Below are positions 60,455-64,000 of a stretch of DNA of 64,000 nt, one piece after another. The notes beneath the pieces are model-generated. The model saw only the letters and a list, made by a program, of their open reading frames with translations, searched no databases and was not told where the DNA came from. The position numbers were made by a program, and so were the translations under genes. Source of the DNA: an uncultured Prevotellaceae bacterium (lineage in GTDB: Bacteria > Bacteroidota > Bacteroidia > Bacteroidales > Bacteroidaceae); assembly GCA_900319225.1 (NCBI GenBank), contig ONNV01000003.1, positions 62,001 to 126,000 on the forward strand, written 5' to 3'. Numbering within the stretch: the first letter of the stretch is position 1; the number at the start of each line of letters is the position of its first letter.

Positions 60455-60748
60455 CCTTAGGGAACTATAGCGCACGTAGAAGCGATTTCATCCCTAACGT
60501 AAGCAGGAAATACGTGATATCGCGGGCTACCCCTGCACCTTAGGGAACTGTAGCGCACGTAGAAGCGATTTCATCCCTAAGGTGCACGGAAAATACGTGA
60601 TATCGCGGGCTACCCCTGCACCTTAGGAAACTGTAACGCACGTAGAAGCGATTTCATCCCTAACGTAAGCAGGAAATACGTGATATCGCGGGCTGACACG
60701 TGACCTTAGGGAGCAAAATGAGGCTATGGGAGCTGCAGTTCCCTAAGG
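60455..60748. repeat. 83-bp tandem repeat array, locus 2 (three full units plus a partial)
   Basis: The 436 bp between the gate-domain gene and asnS hold no gene. CCTTAGG begins units at 60455, 60538, 60621 and 60704, period 83 bp throughout. In unit 2, CCTTAGGGA and TCCCTAAGG (60574-60582) pair as a hairpin at offset 36. Shared unit segments include GCGCACGTAGAAGCGATTTC and GATATCGCGGGCT. The fourth, partial unit keeps the arms but has a different core and ends with CCCTAAGG at 60741-60748. Confidence 0.9.
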
Positions 60749-60768
60749 TAGGGGGTGGCGCAAAAAAA

Positions 60769-60792
60769 CGCTCCAACCATGAGGCTGGAGCG
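60769..60792 (-). terminator. Intrinsic terminator downstream of asnS
   Basis: Minus-strand stem CGCTCCA (60786-60792) / TGGAGCG (60769-60775) followed by a run of seven T (plus-strand A7 at 60762-60768), 83 bp beyond the asnS stop codon. Confidence 0.8.
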
Positions 60793-60874
60793 CTTATTAA
60801 ATAATTCGGAGCGAAGCGACCAAGTCCCCCCCGGGGATTTAGGGGGCATAGACAAGGCCCTGTAATACCGTTTA

Positions 60875-62320
60875 TTAGAACTCCGCGGAACGTGGAGTTC
60901 TAGGAAAGGGTATTACGTCCCTTATGTTCTGCATTCCTGTCACGAACAGGATCAGGCGCTCAAAGCCCAGGCCGAATCCGGCGTGCGGGCAAGAACCCCA
61001 GCGGCGGGTATCCAGATACCACCACAGATGTGTCATATCCATCTGGCGGCGGTTGATTTCACCCATAAGGTTGTCATAATCGGCCTCACGGACAGATCCG
61101 CCTATGATCTCACCAATCTGCGGGAAGAGAACGTCTGTACCCTGCATGGTAGGTGCGGGAGCCTTGATGCCCTTGTAACCGATTGATCCGCCATCGGGAG
61201 TAGCCTCATTCTGCTTCATGTAGAATGACTTGATGGCTGTAGGATAGTCAGTCATGATTACGGGCTTCTTGAAATACTCCTCTACCAGGTAGCGCTCATG
61301 CTCAGAGGCCAGGTCATCACCCCAGTTGCAGGGGAACTCAAACTTGCGGCCCTTCTTGATTGCCTTCTGGAGGATATCGATACCCTCAGTATAGGTAAGA
61401 CGTACAAAATTCTCCTTAAGTACACTCTGCAGGCGCTCCAGCAGGGTCTTGTCAATCATCTGGTTCAGGAACTCCAGGTCATCCTTGCAGTTGTCAAGTG
61501 CCCACTGTACGCAGTACTTGATGAAATCCTCCTCAAGGTCCATAAGCTCCTCCTGATCCAGGAAAGCAACCTCAGGCTCAATCATCCAGAACTCGGCCAG
61601 GTGGCGCGGAGTGTTGGAGTTCTCGGCACGGAAGGTAGGACCAAAGGTGTAGATGGCACCCAGAGCAGTTGCAGCAAGCTCACCCTCAAGCTGACCGCTT
61701 ACGGTAAGAGAGGTCTGCTGGCCAAAGAAATCATCATCATAGATGATCTTGCCCTCAGCATCCTTCTTAAGGTCATAGAGGTTCTTGGTGGTTACCTGGA
61801 ACATGTTGCCTGCTCCCTCGCAGTCACTAGCTGTGATGAGAGGAGTATGGAAATAGTAGAATCCATGCTCGTGGAAGTAGGTATGAATGGCCATGGCCAT
61901 GTTGTGGCGGATACGCATTACGGCACCAAAGGTATTGGTACGCAGACGCATATGGGCATGCTGGCGCATATATTCAAATGACTGACCCTTTTTCTGCATG
62001 GGATAGTCATCACCGCACAGGCCCAGCACCTCTATATCGGCAGCCTGAACCTCAACGGCCTGACCTGAGCCGATGCTCTCAACCATGGTACCCTTAACGC
62101 TCAGGCAGGCACCGGTGGTTATCTGTTTCATCAGTTCATCACTGAATTTATCCAGGTCAGCTACAATCTGAACATTCTTGATTGTCGATCCGTCATTAAG
62201 GGCAATGAAGCTTACGTTCTTGCTACCACGCTTGGTCCTCACCCAGCCCTTTACAACTACCTCCGTTCCAAAATCGGTACGTTTAAGGAGGTCGGCAATC
62301 CTAGTTCTCTTAATATCCAT
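60875..62320 (-). CDS. asnS: Asparaginyl-tRNA synthetase
   Basis: 481 residues, class II. N-terminal OB-fold anticodon domain ([28 protein letters not shown]), motif 2 [22 protein letters not shown] and motif 3 [34 protein letters not shown]. The Asn- rather than Asp-specific form is supported by the overall length and the C-terminal end [10 protein letters not shown]. It is 22 bp after the pseudouridine synthase gene and ends before a strong terminator. Confidence 0.96.
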   Translation of the reverse strand: MDIKRTRIADLLKRTDFGTEVVVKGWVRTKRGSKNVSFIALNDGSTIKNVQIVADLDKFSDELMKQITTGACLSVKGTMVESIGSGQAVEVQAADIEVLGLCGDDYPMQKKGQSFEYMRQHAHMRLRTNTFGAVMRIRHNMAMAIHTYFHEHGFYYFHTPLITASDCEGAGNMFQVTTKNLYDLKKDAEGKIIYDDDFFGQQTSLTVSGQLEGELAATALGAIYTFGPTFRAENSNTPRHLAEFWMIEPEVAFLDQEELMDLEEDFIKYCVQWALDNCKDDLEFLNQMIDKTLLERLQSVLKENFVRLTYTEGIDILQKAIKKGRKFEFPCNWGDDLASEHERYLVEEYFKKPVIMTDYPTAIKSFYMKQNEATPDGGSIGYKGIKAPAPTMQGTDVLFPQIGEIIGGSVREADYDNLMGEINRRQMDMTHLWWYLDTRRWGSCPHAGFGLGFERLILFVTGMQNIRDVIPFPRTPRSAEF

Positions 62321-62342
62321 TGTATAAGGTTTAATTCATTAA

Positions 62343-63710
62343 TTACTCATATGCACCCATGCGGAGCATGTTAACCTCCTTCTCAGTGAGGAAACGCCAG
62401 TCACCGCGACGCAGACGCTTCTTGGTAAGTCCGGCAAACTGTACGCGGTCAAGCTTGGTTACGCGATAACCCAGAGCGTCGAACATACGACGAACCACAC
62501 GGTTACGGCCTGAGTGAATCTCAACACCCACCTGGGTCTTGTCATCGTTAACGTAGCTTACCTCATCGGCGCGTACGATATCGCCATCCTCCTCACCTAT
62601 GTTTACACCGTCAAGCAGCTTCTGCAGATCCTCGCCGCTTACAGCGCGGTCCAGACGTGCATGATAGATCTTCTTCTTGAGGAACTTGGGGTGTGTAAGA
62701 CGGCTTGCCATCTCACCGTCATTGGTAAGCAGCAGCACACCAGTGGTGTTGCGGTCCAGACGGCCTACGGGGTATACACGCTCCTTGCAGGCACCCTTTA
62801 TATAATCCATAACGGTCTTACGCTCCTGGGGATCATCAACAGTGGTAACGCAATCCTTAGGCTTGTTGAGCAGGATGTAGATCTTACGCTCAATGCTTAC
62901 CAGCTGATCGTGGAACAGCACGTTGTCACCGCGATGTACCTTGGTACCCAGCTCGGTAACGGTCTGGCCGTTTACCTTAACTACACCAGCCTGGATGAAC
63001 TCATCGGCCTCACGACGTGAGCATACACCGGCATTTGCCAGGTACTTGTTCAAACGTATCTCCTCCTCGGGATCGTGAATTACATCCTGATACTCAATAC
63101 GCTTGCGGTTGTCCTGACGCTTCTGCATGGGCTTGCGGAAACCGCCCTGCTGGCCGTAGCCACCCTGGCGCTGGTAACCGCCCTGACGCTGGCCGTAGCC
63201 GCCCTGGCGCTGATAGCCACCCTGACGCTGGCCGTAGCCACCCTGACGCTGGTAGCCACCCTCCTCACCGTTCTGGCCCTGCACACGCTCTCTGTAAAAA
63301 CGGGGCTGACCCTCCTGGTCCTGGTTGTTGTACTGACGCTGCTGATTATATCTGGGACGATCCTGTCCGTACTGCGGGCGGTTATTGTTGTAACCACGGT
63401 TCTGATATCCGCCACCGTACTGGCGCTGGCCATACTGGGGACGATCCTCACCTGCACCCTGACCGTACTGACGACGGGGACGATCCTGGTTGTAGCCCTG
63501 CTCGCCATCCTGGCGTGCGGGACGCTCTACTCTTGAATACTGAGGACGATTGTTGTTGTAATCAACTCTTACAAAACGCGGACGGCCCTGACGTGTGCCA
63601 CCCTGATTGTTGTCATCGGAATTTCCGTTAAATCTGTTGAAGCTGTTTTCCTGCTCTTCCTGATTCCCGCTCTCGTCGTAGAATCTGTTTCCGTTCTCTG
63701 TTTCCATCAT
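62343..63710 (-). CDS. RluB/RsuA-type pseudouridine synthase with long Arg/Gly/Gln/Tyr-rich N-terminus
   Basis: 455 residues. Residues about 215-455 are a normal 23S/16S rRNA pseudouridine synthase: S4 RNA-binding domain (IRLNKYLANAGVCSRREADEFIQAGVVKVNG), catalytic Asp in PVGRLDRNTTGVLLLTNDG, and HSGRNRVVRRMF. The first 210 residues are low-complexity, rich in Gly, Gln, Asn, Tyr and Arg. They contain a near-perfect 13-residue tandem repeat (GGYQRQGGYGQRQ, three times, residues 151-189; DNA 63144-63260). Such tails occur in Bacteroidota RluB-like proteins, as I recall, and resemble RGG/prion-like RNA-binding regions. Downstream of purB by 88 bp, upstream of asnS by 22 bp. Confidence 0.9.
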   Translation of the reverse strand: MMETENGNRFYDESGNQEEQENSFNRFNGNSDDNNQGGTRQGRPRFVRVDYNNNRPQYSRVERPARQDGEQGYNQDRPRRQYGQGAGEDRPQYGQRQYGGGYQNRGYNNNRPQYGQDRPRYNQQRQYNNQDQEGQPRFYRERVQGQNGEEGGYQRQGGYGQRQGGYQRQGGYGQRQGGYQRQGGYGQQGGFRKPMQKRQDNRKRIEYQDVIHDPEEEIRLNKYLANAGVCSRREADEFIQAGVVKVNGQTVTELGTKVHRGDNVLFHDQLVSIERKIYILLNKPKDCVTTVDDPQERKTVMDYIKGACKERVYPVGRLDRNTTGVLLLTNDGEMASRLTHPKFLKKKIYHARLDRAVSGEDLQKLLDGVNIGEEDGDIVRADEVSYVNDDKTQVGVEIHSGRNRVVRRMFDALGYRVTKLDRVQFAGLTKKRLRRGDWRFLTEKEVNMLRMGAYE

Positions 63711-63798
63711 AATAAAATCCTTTTTTAGTCAGAAAGCCTCACGGCCTCCCTTTTTTTTAGTAAACAATTAGATTTTGAAAAATAATAAGTTAGTTAGT

Positions 63799-64000
63799 TT
63801 ATACACCGTAATAGTTGCCCGGTGTTATGGCTTTTAATTCATTCTTTACACTCTCGCTAACATTAAGACCATCGATAAAATCGCTTATGGACTCACGGGT
63901 TACTTGACTGTTTGTACGGGTAAGAGCCTTGAGTGCCTCATACGGATGGGGGTAGCCCTCACGACGCAGGATAGTCTGTATGGCCTCGGCCACAACGCTC
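63799..64000 (-). CDS. purB: Adenylosuccinate lyase, C-terminal end (5' part outside window)
   Basis: The frame is open to the window edge. The visible 66 residues (SVVAEAIQTILRREGYPHPYEALKALTRTN ... ISDFIDGLNVSESVKNELKAITPGNYYGV) match the C-terminal domain of PurB, which cleaves SAICAR and adenylosuccinate in purine synthesis. Only the tail is present, so catalytic residues cannot be examined. Likely first of purB-rluB-asnS, read leftward. Confidence 0.85.
   Translation of the reverse strand, partial: SVVAEAIQTILRREGYPHPYEALKALTRTNSQVTRESISDFIDGLNVSESVKNELKAITPGNYYGV

Noticed and set aside
60455-60748. CRISPR array
   Set aside because: The 83-bp units repeat almost wholly, with no short repeat alternating with unique spacers, and no cas genes are present.
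63017-63631. Long plus-strand frames opposite the pseudouridine synthase N-terminus
   Set aside because: They arise from the Gly/Gln/Arg-rich repeat read in antisense; low complexity and no start context.

Overview
The window is chromosomal DNA of a Bacteroidota bacterium, most likely order Bacteroidales. The signs are a partial type IX secretion system (SprA/Sov, PorU, PorV), a Bacteroides-type succinylornithine carbamoyltransferase, NigD-like and DUF4290 proteins, reverse rubrerythrin, meso-diaminopimelate dehydrogenase, and -7 boxes of the Bacteroidetes form TAnnTTTG in front of many genes. No tRNA, rRNA, CRISPR array, integrase or transposase gene was seen.

Layout. 1-7,973: cell-wall and lipid genes (3' end of ddl, an acyltransferase, a NigD-like lipoprotein), then a leftward DUF2007-proB-proA-argF' cluster for proline and arginine synthesis, a MORN/beta-barrel protein and ddh. 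8,092-15,949: ruvA and the giant T9SS translocon gene sprA. 15,941-21,489: a GH3 glycosidase, a CCA-adding-type enzyme and two exported proteins. 21,571-29,796: an eight-gene leftward operon (tsaB, DUF4290, murA, rimM, M23 peptidase, dxr, rseP, SNF transporter) with its own promoter and terminator. 29,886-39,264: an accessory stretch with reverse rubrerythrin, hicAB, a phosphoesterase/phosphatase pair, two A+T-rich membrane-protein genes, a triple-module AAA+ protein and a divergent protein with duplicated RNA-polymerase-alpha-CTD-like domains. 39,288-47,904: yicC-gmk-nadD, ispF, the T9SS genes porV and porU, a FAH-family gene and a SUI1 factor. 47,912-51,522: a hairpin-rich inverted-repeat element, then tsf-rpsB-rpsI-rplM read leftward. 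51,601-60,438: polysaccharide and lipid hydrolases (GH2, GH10, PI-PLC-like) and surface lipoproteins. 60,455-64,000: an 83-bp tandem repeat, asnS, a pseudouridine synthase with a long disordered N-terminus, and the 3' end of purB.

How the genes work together. The core consists of housekeeping operons: peptidoglycan precursors (ddl, murA, ddh, M23), isoprenoids (dxr, ispF), translation (rplM-rpsI-rpsB-tsf, asnS, rimM, tsaB, rluB-like), nucleotides (gmk, purB) and envelope stress or secretion (rseP, sprA, porU, porV). Glycoside hydrolases with signal peptides point to a polysaccharide degrader, plausibly gut- or rumen-associated.

The most unusual part is 34.8-39.3 kb. It holds a 970-residue protein with three CbbX/SpoVK-like AAA+ modules, of which only the middle one keeps its full catalytic set. 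Divergent to it is a 476-residue protein with a gap-free 127-residue internal duplication, each copy ending in an alpha-CTD-like helical domain that has lost the DNA-contact residues. I do not know a described system with this pair. Other notable signals are an 83-bp repeat family at two loci 9 kb apart, a 484-bp element whose terminal repeats show a compensatory base-pair change, and natural substitutions at specificity or drug-target positions in MurA (Asp121) and the carbamoyltransferase (Ser90).
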